The notes below the pieces were generated by a model that saw only the letters and a program-made list of their open reading frames with translations, did no database searches and was not told the DNA's origin. From Congeria kusceri (taxonomy: Eukaryota > Mollusca > Bivalvia > Myida > Dreissenidae), in the NCBI GenBank assembly GCA_027627225.1, contig CM051033.1, positions 52,257,410-52,321,409 of the forward strand: a stretch of DNA of 64,000 nt, read 5' to 3'. The translations under genes were made by a program, and so were the position numbers. Positions 21,915 to 34,160 of the stretch are shown in pieces. How positions within the stretch are numbered: the stretch's first letter is position 1; every line of letters starts with the position of its first letter.

Positions 21915-23275
21915 TCACCATACCAGACAGTTGAATCACCGTACCGGAAATCCGGCTCTTTATACAGGAGTTGTGCTCCAGTGTCACTGTTATACTAGAA
22001 TGGGTCACTATACCTCGCAAGGGGGTAACAATACCGGACCGGTGTGTCTCTGTACCGGACTGTCACTACCGGTATACAGAATAGAGGAAAGGGGTAACAA
22101 TACCGGACTGTCACTATACAGAACAGATGGAGGGGGAAACAATCCCGGACAGATCGGGCATTATACTTAACAGGTACAGGGTGTAGGTAACACTACCGGA
22201 CATGTGGGTCACTATACCGAACAGGGGGTCACAGTACCGGGCAGATGGGTTCCACTATCGGACAGGTGGGTAATAATACTGGACAGGTGGGTAACAATAC
22301 CGGACAGATGGGTCACTATACCGGACAGGCAGGTCACTATACCGAATAGGTGGCTAACACAACCGGACAGGTGTATAACAATACTGTACAAGTGGGAAAC
22401 ACTATTGGACAGGTGGGTCACTATACTGGACAGGTGGGTAACAATACCAGACAGGTGGATAACAATACCGGACAGGTGGGTCACTATACCTGAATGGTGG
22501 GTAACAATACTGGACAGGTGGGTAACAGTACTGGTTAGGTGGGTAACAGTACATGACAGGTGGGTAGCAGTACTGGACAGGTGGGTAACAATACTGGACA
22601 GGTGTGTAACAATACTGTACAGGTAGATAACAATACTGGACAGGTGGGTAACAATACTGAGCAGGTAGATGACAATACTGGACAGGTGTGTAACAATACT
22701 GGACAGATGGGTAACAGTACTGGACAGGTAGATAACAATACTGGACATGTGGGTAACAGTACTGGACAGGTGGGTAACAATACTGGACAGGTGGGTAACA
22801 ATACTGGACAGGTAGATAACAATACTGGACAGGCGGATAACACTACCGGACGGGTCGGTCACTAAACTAAACAGGGAAACAGAAGGATTACACTACCGGC
22901 CAGGCGGATAACAATAACGTACAGATGGGTCACTATACTGGACAAGTGGGTCATTATACTGGACAGGTGGGTCATTATACTGGACAGGTGGGTTATTATA
23001 CTGGACAGGTGGGTCACTATACCGGACAGGTCGGTCATTATACCAGATAGGTAGGTCACTATACCGGACAGGTGGGTCACTATACTGGGCAGGTGGGTCA
23101 CTATACCGGACAGGTAGGTCACTGTACCGGGCAGGTGGGTTATTGTACCGGTCAGGTGGGTCACTGTACCGGAGAGGTGGGTCACTTTACTGGACATGCG
23201 TGTCACTAAACTGTACAGGTGGGTCACTATACTGGACAGTTGGGTTACAATACCGGGCAGGTCACTATTCCATAT
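21915..23275. repeat. 22-bp minisatellite, >50 units (duplication copy 1)
   Basis: The unit alternates between GGTGGGTCACTATACCGGAC and GGTGGGTAACAATACTGGAC, each followed by AG. Long frames on both strands are artefacts of the array. The consensus is nearly the SINE core at 1409-1432. Confidence 0.95.
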
Positions 23276-23397
23276 AGATGGGTCATCGTATTGGAAAGGA
23301 GGGCCATCATACCGGACAAGTGTATCACTATAATGATCCAACTGTGCGATATGGTGACTCATCTGTCCATTTTCCTGTAACTTCGTTAGGCGTAAAA

Positions 23398-23684
23398 AAT
23401 ATGTTTGTTTCAGGTTACATGCCCACAAAAAATTAGGGTAGGTAGGTAGGGAATTTTATTATTATTATAAAAAAAAAAAAAATTCAAAACATGTCTATAT
23501 TATCATACAACATTGTTTCGAGGTGGAAGCTATCAAACCAAAATCCTTATTTAGCCAACATAGATTTAATTATTGGAAAAAAGTAAAATAAGCAAAACAA
23601 TATCTGACCCACTCAATAAATGTTTAAGGGTCAAGGCTTTTATAGGGTAGGTCGGGTAACCTAAAAAAACATATTTTTACGCCT
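23398..23684. mobile_element. 287-bp MITE (duplication copy 1)
   Basis: Inverted ends AGGCGTAAAAAATATGTTTG and ACATATTTTTACGCCT, with an inner GGTTAC / GTAACC pair. No clear target duplication. The second copy is at 30541-30839. Confidence 0.65.
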
Positions 23685-23699
23685 CAAAGAACAGAAAAT

Positions 23700-24935
23700 G
23701 TCTTTTAAAGCCACACAAAACGTGATAGTGGCCAAAAAGTCTGACTTAACGCTTAAAACGGTCTTCTTATTGTATAATTTATTTATATGCCGAATACCGG
23801 TACGACGCGGATTAAATCCGATTATTCACCATTAAAGCCACAGTCCATAGACTATAACTCAATACATCTTAAATTAGCATAAGTTCTAATGAACGTTAAT
23901 GACATTTATTCGACTGGAAACTGTTTCCTGTTTACGAAAGGCATTTTATAATGTTCATATTCGAAAACGCTTGGTACGAACGCAATATATACTAATGTAC
24001 ATGCTGATTTACTCCAAAGGTGCTATCGCATACAAATAACTATACAATAAAAAGTCACCAAAACGTTATAATTTACCGATTTCAATGCGTTTTTGGGGGT
24101 ATTTTGATCGGTAAAATGTTCATTAGGAACGATTTATGCAAAGTAAATTTTTTATTAACATATTTCTTGACTGCTGCGTTTACATTCGGCGCATTGTACG
24201 ACATCAAACACGAGGGATTTCGGCTAGTTTTGTAGTGTTGAACGTGTTAACAACAAATTGATCTTCAATAATTTAAATACCGTTTATTATATGGAAGTAT
24301 TTTGCTCACTTTGCACGATGGTATGTGTTCGTTAACTCTAGATTAAACTTTAAAGGGTAAGTTAAACTTGTAACACCTTGAAAGTTGTTAGTGGCTTTAA
24401 AGTTTGAATTTTGCGCAGGGCAACGACGCAAGATCATACACGGGTAAGCTCACAATGTTTTGAAACATTGCCTATATGGGGTGGACAAGGTTAAATGATA
24501 ATAGATTAAAAAAAATACATAAATGAATTGAATCGCTCAAGCACTTAGTAATCCGATGGTTTATCTATACTGAACCAAACATGTAACATTCGCTAAGTTT
24601 GGTTGTAGATGATTTTTATCGCTTGAATAAATTTAACTGAAATCTTCTGTTTTTGTATAAGTTTGTCTTTTGAATCTACTGGGATTAACTGGTCGATTTT
24701 GCAAAGTTGAGCGATTTTACAATAATCCCTTATATTCATGTGTGTAAATCTCTTACGTTACCATGCCAATTTGGCATGTACTTTACGAATGTCTCTTTTT
24801 CTGTCAGTATTTCGAAAAATTGAAAACAAAACAAATGAGAACCTGTACCTGATGTAAAATAGTTTATTATCATTAATTAGTGTCACAATTAAATTCAAAC
24901 ATATTCTGATTTGTTTTTATCGAAAATCTCACTTT
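23700..24935. other. AT-rich unique part of duplication copy 1
   Basis: A 71-codon frame (24020-24235) is kept in part in copy 2, but it shows no domain and the paralog differs by indels. Not called as a gene. Confidence 0.45.
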
Positions 24936-24937
24936 GT

Positions 24938-25157
24938 ACTAGATCTACATGTATATAAATTATACTTTATTTAATTTAGATGTCTTGGAATTTTACCTGT
25001 CTATAATAATACTAGATCTACATGTATATGAATTATACTTTATTTAATTTAGATGTCTTGGAATTTTACCTGTCTATAATTGTTCTAGATCTACATGTAT
25101 ATAAATTATACTTTATTTAATTTAGATGTCTTGGAATTTTACCTGTCTATAATATCA
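24938..25157. repeat. 73-bp tandem repeat, 3 units
   Basis: The unit contains CTAGATCTACATGTATATAA and TAGATGTCTTGGAATTTTAC. The paralog at 32098-32395 has four units. Confidence 0.88.
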
Positions 25158-25165
25158 TATGAGTT

Positions 25166-25355
25166 CGCACAGGCTAATTCAGGACGACACTTTAGGCCAA
25201 CAGTGGATCTATGTTTACAAGAGACTTCCTTGAAACAACAAATACCACAAAAACGGAAAGTGTCGTCCTGGATTAGCCTGTACGGACTGCACAGGCTAAT
25301 CAGGGACGACACTTTACACATGCATTAAGCCCGAATTTCCCACGACACGCCTCAA
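25166..25355. mobile_element. Palindromic MITE, copy 2 (5' truncated)
   Basis: Begins inside the first palindrome (GCACAGGCTAATTCAGGACG) and runs to ACGACACGCCTCAA. Shared by duplication copy 2, so the truncation predates the duplication. Confidence 0.82.
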
Positions 25356-25397
25356 ATATAAGTCACTATATGCTCATGCACACTTTGTAGAGTCTTT

Positions 25398-25433
<36 letters not shown>

Positions 25434-25557
25434 GTAATATGTTTGTTTACATAGAACTCATAATTTGCACTAAGGTCCATTTGCATGGACACAAGTTAAA
25501 TATTCTTTCTATGTAGAACCAAGTTTAGGTTTTAAATACTTGATTATAATAATATTA

Positions 25558-25999
25558 TGGGTGGGTGGGTGGGTGGGTGGGTGGGTGGGTGGGTGGGTGA
25601 GTGAGTGAGTGAGTGCGTGAGTGCACAATAAGTCAATGAGTGCTTGAGTGAGTTAGTTTGTGAGTGAGTGCAAGTGTGTGTGCACGTGGATGCGCGCGCG
25701 TGTGTGTGTGTGTACGGGTGTGTGTTTTGGGGTGAGAGTCAATGAGTGAACAGGTATCCGCGTGTGGGTGAATGTTTGCTTGAATGAGTAAGTGAGTGAA
25801 TGAAGGAGAGGGTGAGTGATTGAGTGAGTACATGAGAGGGTTGGTGGTCGAGTTAATTCATGAGAAATAGAATGAAAGAGAGCGATTAATTAATGGGTGT
25901 TTGAGTGAGTGAATGAGTTAAATATTGAGTGAACAAGTGATGTTTGCGTGTATTTTCAAATTTGGGGGAGTTAATGAGTGACTGAGTAAGTGAGTGAAT
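25558..25999. repeat. GAGT/GGTG block 2
   Basis: Repeats the distal part of block 1 (20800-21232) almost base for base apart from GT-run length. It lies at the 3' edge of the 4.3-kb duplication. Confidence 0.93.
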
Positions 26000-26409
26000 A
26001 AATAAAAAGAGAATAAACATAGATTTCTACTTACATACATTTTACACAGCAATACACAAGAACAAATAAATATCCCTATTGTATACAGCAGAAAAACCTG
26101 GGTGATGTGACAATATTTTGAATGTATGTACGATTTAACATCAGCACATCCTTAACCGTCTTATATATGAGTGTTCGCAAATATCTGAAAGGTATGTACT
26201 AAAAGTGACTCACAACTTGAAAATTATGTTTTATTGGCCATTATCATTTCATGTTAAAACGTTTTCGCAAATAACTTTCTGTTCAATGATCCGTAGCTGT
26301 TTTTTGTAATGTATCTGTACATGTGATGAATGTACAATGCCTTATTTTTTAAAGCTATAACTTTAAAATAATCATAGTACCGTACATTAAAACTATAGCT
26401 AAAAGAGTA

Positions 26410-26765
26410 TACATACCCAAATTATTATCATTATCATCATTATCACCATCACCATCATCATCATCACCATCACCACCATCATCATCATCATCATCATCAT
26501 CTTCGTCGTCGTCATCATCATAATCATCAAAATCATCATCATCATAATCATGATCATCATCATAATCATAATCATCAGCATCTTCTTCTTCTTTTTATTT
26601 TTCTTCTTCATCATCATAATCACCATCATCATCAGGATTATCACTATCATGATTATCAACGTCAGGTTCATCATCATCATCATCATCATCGTCGTCAGCA
26701 TCCTCCTACTCACCATCATCATCTTCTTCTTCTTCTTCTTATTATTATTATTATTATTATTTGCC
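26410..26765. repeat. CAT/ATC microsatellite
   Basis: CAT, ATC and CTT triplets with an ATT run at the end. Met- and Ile-rich frames here are spurious. Confidence 0.95.
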
Positions 26766-26769
26766 TTCA

Positions 26770-27600
26770 TAACGAAACAGCCGCCTTTGAAGACTTTTGC
26801 ATTGTTAATTGGTGCTGTGTAGCCTAAATCAACTGTCAGCACAGTATAAATCTCTTGCACACCGGCTACATTCAATTCACCTGTGTAGTTGGCTCGGAAA
26901 AAATTCCCAACTCACGTGGTTTTAGTCACATGATCACTAACATTCACAACGCAACGCACAAAACAAATTTCACTCTGTCCATTTTGTTTACGTCTGCGAA
27001 CTGATTCCATCTGCGTAAATGGGCATGAAAATAGTTCCATTTATAGGAATCCAAATTATTAATTTTTCACCAATTTATGATAATATGCTCCTAAAAATCA
27101 ACTTTAAACGTGATGGTTTATCCGTTTTGACAATATTCTTGTCATTACGCCCATTGCAGAGGTGTATGGTGAGAGCAACGAACGACAACTCTGCTAGGAG
27201 ATTGTTTCACAGCCCATTTGTAACACTTGTGTGTTTGACTGTTTAGTTTAAACTTATCTAAAAAGTATTAAACTACTTGCCCAATATGCAGGTCATTTTT
27301 CAGCAGGGCTCTTCTTACATTTTCTTCAATTTTCTATTAAAATATTTGAAAATTAACTTAACTGAGTTGGTATTAATTATATCAGTGTTCCTGTTATAAT
27401 TACCGTTACTTGTCTAAAGGAGTATAACGAACTCATAAGACACATGTTGATCGAAAAACATTTCTAAAGCACATTGGGTGCATAATTTATATTAGGTCAA
27501 CATTTTTATACACGCCCATTACTTCAAATTATCAAACGTGTACAGTAGGATATATGATGAACATGCACATTTTATTATAGTGTAGCTGTTTTTTTTTTTA
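26770..27600. other. Unique spacer between the 4.3-kb duplicates
   Basis: A 75-codon frame (27019-27246) has an ATG but no recognisable domain. Nothing else seen. Confidence 0.4.
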
Positions 27601-27601
27601 A

Positions 27602-27830
27602 AGAATATAACCTACATTTTGAGCCAGTGAAATGGCTGGCTTGCAAACATTAATTGAAACATCATTAAGAACATGTTCTTAACGGATGCTATTTCTGGCT
27701 TTTGAAGTGTTATTTGGAACTATTTCAGAATATGTAGTAAGCGTTTCTATATATGGATATGTATAAGATTCTATTAACATGATGCAATGCTGTACATGCG
27801 AGCGACCAATCAAAATGTAGGTTATATTCT
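27602..27830. mobile_element. 229-bp MITE with perfect 20-bp inverted ends
   Basis: AGAATATAACCTACATTTTG at 27602-27621 is repeated exactly in inverse at 27811-27830. No ORF between; target duplication not evident. Confidence 0.7.
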
Positions 27831-28185
27831 CAGTAAGTAAGAACATATTACGTAAAAGCTATTGGCTAAGGAAGGGGCTCGTTTCGCTGCAATCGCTCCG
27901 CCCTTCTTCATTAAATCCCACACAAAAGATGAGAGTGGCCCAATTTGGACACTACAATTAAACGCTCATCTAATTATCTGTCTAAATATGTATTAAGGCT
28001 GGTATATAACCTACGACAGGAACATTTTGTTTGCTGGATCAGGAGCCGGTACTACGGTGTAATAGCGTGATATAAACTTTATCAATATGCATCAATATAC
28101 TTAAGTTTAACCATTTTTTGTCAAATTAATCGGTAACAGTTGAGGAACGATCATAACATTATCTTTTAAAGGAAAGGGACCTAAG

Positions 28186-28262
28186 GTCGCAACTGTCTAA
28201 TGGATATGGTGTCGGCCTCGCGATCGGGATGTCGTGAGTGCGATCCCTACACGGGAAGCGTT
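28186..28262 (+). mobile_element. tRNA-Arg-like SINE head
   Basis: GTCTAATGGATATGGTGTCG resembles a tRNA-Arg D arm and AGTGCGATCCCTACACGGG a B box. A related sequence is on the minus strand at 49437-49505. Stem pairing is too poor for a functional tRNA. Confidence 0.45.
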
Positions 28263-28627
28263 CAAAAGATTTTTTTCACAAGACATCAAGTGCTGGTTCT
28301 TCCCAGGAAACGGAGTCGATAGTGTCACAATAAGCCAATGGCTTTCAACACAATCGAGCTAAAATGAAACTTCAGGGAACTGTTCACAGATTGGCACATT
28401 GACAATTTTCAAAATATGTGTCATAGATCCCAACAAGAAAAATAAATTATATATAAACCATAGCACTACTGATAAAGAAATATATTGGAAATATAATGTC
28501 GTAAATGAAAAATCATCAATTAAAATGGATACAATTATACAGAGTTTGCAACGCTGTTAAATGGTATTTGGAAAACAAGTATATTACTTACACAACGTTA
28601 AACATTCACTTTAATGGTTGTAAGTTA

Positions 28628-28830
28628 GAATGGCTGAGTGGTTAGCGCGACATATGTTTGATCCCAGTGGTCGTAGGTTCGAGTCCCGGCGATGGCAAAT
28701 TTTGTATTTAATATATTCGCAATATCGGACAGCTGTTTTTGTTAGTCCAACTGCAGTTAAGGCATTAAATGACAGTTTTCATAAATACGAAAATCTGTGA
28801 ATATGTCCCTTTAAAATACTTAGTAGTCGA
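28628..28830 (+). mobile_element. tRNA-derived SINE (duplication copy 2)
   Basis: Near-identical to 21308-21510, with GTTAGAATGGCTGAGTGGTT and GTAGGTTCGAGTCCCGGCGA. Confidence 0.75.
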
Positions 28831-29229
28831 TACCGCCTTGTACAACAATATCAGTTCGTCCAATCAGAAGCGGTCGGATGACGACCACTATTATTCACCA
28901 ATAAAAGTTTCTGTTTTTAGCGTCTCAATTCCGGTTTTATTTGTTGCGAAAGCAGATATTAGCAATGTTCATTTGTTAACGTCCCACTCAAATCCTGGTC
29001 CATACAAAATAACAAGGTCAGGTAAGACAATTTCTAAAAATAAGTACATGAAGGTCAACTATATTTAATTTATAAATTTAAAGTTGCAAACAATGCATTT
29101 CTAATCATGTTTTGTTAACGGAGTTAATCGAGTTTAACAGATGAAAAAAGTTGTGTTATAAACAGAAACAATTAAAATCCATGTTCTCACCTGGTTAAAT
29201 GAATTGGCCGTATTCGTAGATAAATTTGT

Positions 29230-30450
29230 TAGTTATCATCATACCAGACAGTTGAATCACCGTACCGGAAATCCGACTCATTATACAGGAGATGTGCTCC
29301 AGTGTCACTGTTATACTAGAATGGGTCACTATACCTAGCAAGGGGGTAACAATACCGGACCGGTGAGTCTCTGTACCGGACTGTCACTACCGGTATACTG
29401 AATAGAGGGAAGGGGTAACAATACCGGACTTTCACTATACAGAGCAGATGGAGGGGGTAACAATACCGGACAGATCGGGCATTATACTTAACAGGTACAG
29501 GGTGTAGGTAACACTACCGGACATGTGGTCCACTATACCGAACAGAGGGGCACAGTACCGGGCAGATGGGTACCACTATCGGACAGGTGGATAACAATAC
29601 TGGACAGGTGGGTAACAATACCGGACAGATGGGTCGCTATACCTGAATGGTGGGTAACAATACTGGACAGGTGGGTAACAGTACTGGTTAGGTGGGTAAC
29701 AGTACTGGACAGGTGGGTAACAGTTCTGGACAGGGGGGTAAAAATACTGGACAGGTGGGTAACAATACTGGACAGGTAGATAACCATACTGGACAGGTGG
29801 GTAACAATACTGAACAGGTAGATAACAATACTGGACAGGTGGGTAATAATTCTCGACAGTTAGATAACAATACTGGACAGGTGGGTAACAGTACTGGACA
29901 GGTGGGTAACAATACTGGACAGATGGATAACAATACTGGACAGGTAGATAACAATACTGGACAGGCGGATAACACTACCGGACAGGTCGGTCACTAAACT
30001 AAACAGGGAAACAGAGGGATTACACTACCGGCCAGGTGGATAAGAATACCGTACAGATGGGTCACTATACTGGACAGGTGGGTCGTTATACTGGACAGGT
30101 GGGTCACTATACCGGACAGGTTGGTCACTGTACTGGACAGATGGGTTTCAATACTGGACAGGTGTGTCACCATACTGGACAGGTGGGTTATTATACTGGA
30201 CAGGTGGGTCACTATACCGGATAGGTCGGTCATTATACCAGATAGGTAGGTCACTATACCGGACTGGTGGGTCACTATACTGGGCAGGTGGGTTATTTTA
30301 CCGGTCAGGTGGGTCACTGTACCGGACAGGTAGGTCACTTTACTGGACATGCGTGTCACTAAACTGAACAGGTGGGTCACTATACTAGACAGTTGGGTTA
30401 CAATACCGGTCAGGTCACTATTCCATATAGATGGGTCATCGTACCGGAAA
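29230..30450. repeat. 22-bp minisatellite, ~50 units (duplication copy 2)
   Basis: Same unit as 21915-23275, with a block of units missing relative to copy 1 (copy 1 has extra units between about 22310 and 22490). Confidence 0.95.
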
Positions 30451-30540
30451 GGAGGGCCATCATACCGGACAAGTTTATCACCATAATGATCCAACTGGGC
30501 GATATGGTGATTCATCTGTCCATTTTCCTGTACCTTCGTT

Positions 30541-30839
30541 AGGCGTACCAAATTATGTTTGTTTCAGGTTACATGCCCACAAAAATTAGGGTAGGTAGGT
30601 AGGGAATTTTATTATTATTATATATTTTTTTTAAATTCAAAACATGTCTATATTATCATACAACATTGTTTCGAGGTGGAAGCTATCAAACCAAAATACT
30701 TATTTAGCCAAAATACATTTAATTATTGGAAAAAAGTAAAATCAGCAAAACAATATCTGACCCACTCAATAAAATGTTTTAGGGTCAGGGCTTTTATAGG
30801 GTAGGTCGGGTAACCTAAAACAAACATATTTTTACGCCT
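30541..30839. mobile_element. MITE (duplication copy 2)
   Basis: Paralog of 23398-23684 with ends AGGCGTACCAAATTATGTTT and ACATATTTTTACGCCT. Confidence 0.62.
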
Positions 30840-32097
30840 CAAAGAACAGCAAATGTCTTTTAAAGCCACACAAAACGTGATAGTGGCCAAAAAGTCTGAC
30901 TTAACGCTTAAAACGGTCTTCTTATTGTATAATTTATTTACATGCCGAATACCGGTACGACGCGGATTAAATCCGATTATTCACCATTAAAGCCACAGTC
31001 CATAGACTATAACTCAATTCATCTTAAATTAGCATAAGTTCTAATGAACGTTAATGACATTTATTCGACTGGAAACTGTTTCCTGTTTACGAAAGGCATT
31101 TTATAATGTTCATATTCGACAACGCTTGGTACGAACGCAATATATACTAATGTACATGCTGATTTACTCCAAAGGTATCAACAGCTATCGCATACAAATA
31201 ACTATACAATAAAAAGTCACCAAAACGTTATAATTTACCGATTTCAATGCGGTTTTGGGGGTATTTTGATCGGTAAAATGTCCATTAGGAACGATTTATG
31301 CAAAGTAAATTTTTTATTAACATATTTCTTGACTGCTGCGTTTACATTCGGCGCATTGTACGACATCAAACACGAGGGACTTCGGCTAGTTTTGTAGTGT
31401 TGAACGTGTTAACAACAAATTGATCTTCAATAATTTAAATACCGTTTATTATGTGGAAGTATTTTGCTCACTTTGCACGATGGTATGTGTTCGTTAACTA
31501 TAGATTAAACTTTAAAGGGTAAGTTAAACTTGTAACACCTTGAAAGTTGTTAGTGGCTTTAAAGTTTGAATTTTGCGCAGGGCAACGATGCAAGATCATA
31601 CACGGGTAAGCTCACAATGTTTTTAAACTTTGCCTATATGGGGTGTACAAGGTTAAATGATAATACATTTTTAAAAAATACATCAATGAATTGAATCGCC
31701 CAAGCACTTAGTAATCCGATGGTTTATCTATAATGAACCAAACATGAAACATTCGCTAAGTTTGGTTGTAGATGAGCTTTATCGCTTGAATAAATTTAAC
31801 TGAAATCTTCTGTTTTTGTATAAGTTTGTCTTTTGAATCTACTGGGATTAACTGGTCGATTTTTCAAAGTAGAGCGATTTTACAATAACCCCTTATATTT
31901 ATGTATGTAAATCTCTTACGTTACCATGACAATTTGGCATGTACTTTACGAATGTCTCTTTTTCTTTCAGTATTTCAAAAAATTGAAAAGAAAACCAACG
32001 AGAACCTGTACCTGATGTAAAATAGTTTATTATCATTAATCAGTGTCACAATTAAATTCAAACATATTCTGATTAGTTTTTATCGAAAATCTCACTT

Positions 32098-32395
32098 TGT
32101 ACTAAATCTACATGTATATAAATGATACTTTATTTAATTTAGATGTCTTGGAATTTTACTTGTCTATAATAATACTAGATCTACATGTATATGAAGTATA
32201 CTTTATTTAATTTAGATGTCTTGGAATTTTACCGGTCTATATTTGTACTAGATCAACATGTATATAAATTATACTTTATTTAATTTAGATGTCTTGGAAT
32301 TTTACCTGTCTATAATTGTTCTAGATCTACATGTATATAAATTATACTTTATTTAATTTAGATGTCTTGGAATTTTACCTGTCTATAATATCATA
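32098..32395. repeat. 73-bp tandem repeat, 4 units
   Basis: One more unit than in copy 1; the added unit carries GGTCTATATTTGTACTAGAT variants. Confidence 0.88.
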
Positions 32396-32401
32396 TGAGT
32401 T

Positions 32402-32590
32402 CGCACAGGCTAATTCAGGACGACACTTTCGGCCAAAAGTGGATCTATGTTTACAAGAGACTTCCTTTAAACAACAAATACCACAAAAACGGAAAGTGTC
32501 GTCCTGGATTAGCCTGTACGGACTGCACAGGCTAATCAGGGACGACAAGTTACACATGCATTAAGCCCGGGTTTGCCACGACACGCCTCA
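32402..32590. mobile_element. Palindromic MITE, copy 3 (5' truncated)
   Basis: Paralog of 25166-25355, with the same truncation point and only scattered substitutions. Confidence 0.82.
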
Positions 32591-32836
32591 AATATAAGTC
32601 ACTATACTCATACACTCTTTGTTGAGTCTTTGTAATAATAATAATAATAATAATAAAAATAATAATAATAGTACTAATAATACTTCTACTACTACTACTA
32701 ATAATAATAGTAATATGTTTGTTTATATAGAACTCATAATTTGCACTAAGGTCCATATGCATGGACACAAGTTAAATGTTCTTCCTATGTAGAACCAAGT
32801 TTAGGTTTTAAATACTTGATTATAATAATATTATGT

Positions 32837-34090
32837 ACAGTTGATTTTGTACACAACTTATACTAATGTGTATGAGTTGTTTTTGCGCAACATACAGCTT
32901 ATAATTGTATGTATGTCCATATAAAATCATCATACAAATTCATAGTCTGTGTGACAGTTGTAACTTAGACATGTGAACTATATGTCTGTGTAATTACAAT
33001 TCTGTTTGGATGGAATGTATATAATAACATTTGTTCACCGGTGAATGCAAGTTATTATCCGTGTCATGTTATATTTAATATGAGTGTACCTGGAATAAAT
33101 TGGAGATGTGCGTATGTAATTCAGCATCATTTACGCTCAATCAATACGAAATAGTTAAGTTTATTGCCAACTTCATCAACCTTCGAGCATGATTTTGCAA
33201 GTGTATACAGCCGGATATTAGTGTGGTGTTTACCTAATTTATTTGGTTCATTCTGGTTTGAAATAACGTTGTAATGTTATTATTCTAACATCATTCAAAC
33301 GATGTATTCTTTCTCAGCTTCTATCGACGGCATCTGCATCTGAGATCAATAGTTCTATTTGACTTATTAATAAAATTGTTACAGTTTTATCCCCAATATC
33401 ATAACCAAAAGCAAACGAGATCAAGCGAACATTTATAAAGTTTGGATTCAGGATACATAGTAACTGGTTCGCCCTGGTTGACATCCCATTGAATGCATTC
33501 ATATATTTTAAGATTAAAACGCAGACTCATTTTGTTGTTGAAGCTGAATTGCTTAAATCTGGTATATGCATTTCTATTGGACGACTGCACCACCAATGAT
33601 AATTGTACTAAGCTTTGAACATATTGTTTAAATATAATGTTGAAAAAATAATGCATTACTTATCAGTTTGTTATTGAGTAACAACTTTTATATCCCCCGA
33701 GGCATACCGTTTAATTACATTTATAAAGTTGATCTTGTTGACATATTTCCATTACTTAAAATACGAAATTATAAACTACTTCTTATGTCAAACCTGTTTT
33801 GTTTGATTTCTGCACAGGTTTTTCTTAACTCCTATTCATGCACCCTTCATCAATTAGTTTGAACTGTTACAACTGCGTAAAATAATAGAAAATACTAGTA
33901 CGAATATTTCTTAAAATAAGAGTATAAATTGCGGTCCACGTTCAAACATGTAAATGTCTTTGTAGTTCTACTTGTCGTGCACTAACATTATTTTCTCTCA
34001 TCGAATTAACGTAGAATCTAAAGCTACTTATTCTCCTTTTTTATTTTCGGAACAAATCGTTCACGACTTCATTATAACCGAAGCAAATGA
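32837..34090. other. AT-rich intergenic
   Basis: No gene, RNA or repeat recognised. Several frames of 60-85 codons lack start context and domains. Confidence 0.45.
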
Positions 34091-34091
34091 A

Positions 34092-34160
34092 ACTGTGGAC
34101 CGGCTGTGGATGGGTCGAACCTACGACCTCATTGCTTCAAGTCTTGTCAATTGACTTCCG
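34092..34160 (-). mobile_element. tRNA-like sequence
   Basis: On the minus strand GGTCGTAGGTTCGACCCATC carries a clear B box; the A-box region (GAAGTCAATTGACAAGACTT) is weak. Confidence 0.35.

Larger units (their letters stand above)
21238..25559. repeat. 4.3-kb direct duplication, copy 1
   Basis: Collinear with 28558-32836 from AAATGGTATTT at the start to TTGATTATAATAATATTATG at the end, at roughly 95% identity by eye outside arrays. Contents in order: SINE, 22-bp minisatellite, MITE, AT-rich unique part, 73-bp tandem repeat, truncated palindromic MITE and AAT microsatellite. Confidence 0.92.
28558..32836. repeat. 4.3-kb direct duplication, copy 2
   Basis: Second copy of 21238-25559. Differences are concentrated in arrays: fewer 22-bp units, one extra 73-bp unit and an altered AAT run. 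The GAGT block that follows copy 1 is absent here. Confidence 0.92.

Noticed and set aside
22204..23428. Frames of 100-216 codons on both strands
   Set aside because: 22-bp minisatellite; frames on both strands are equally open.
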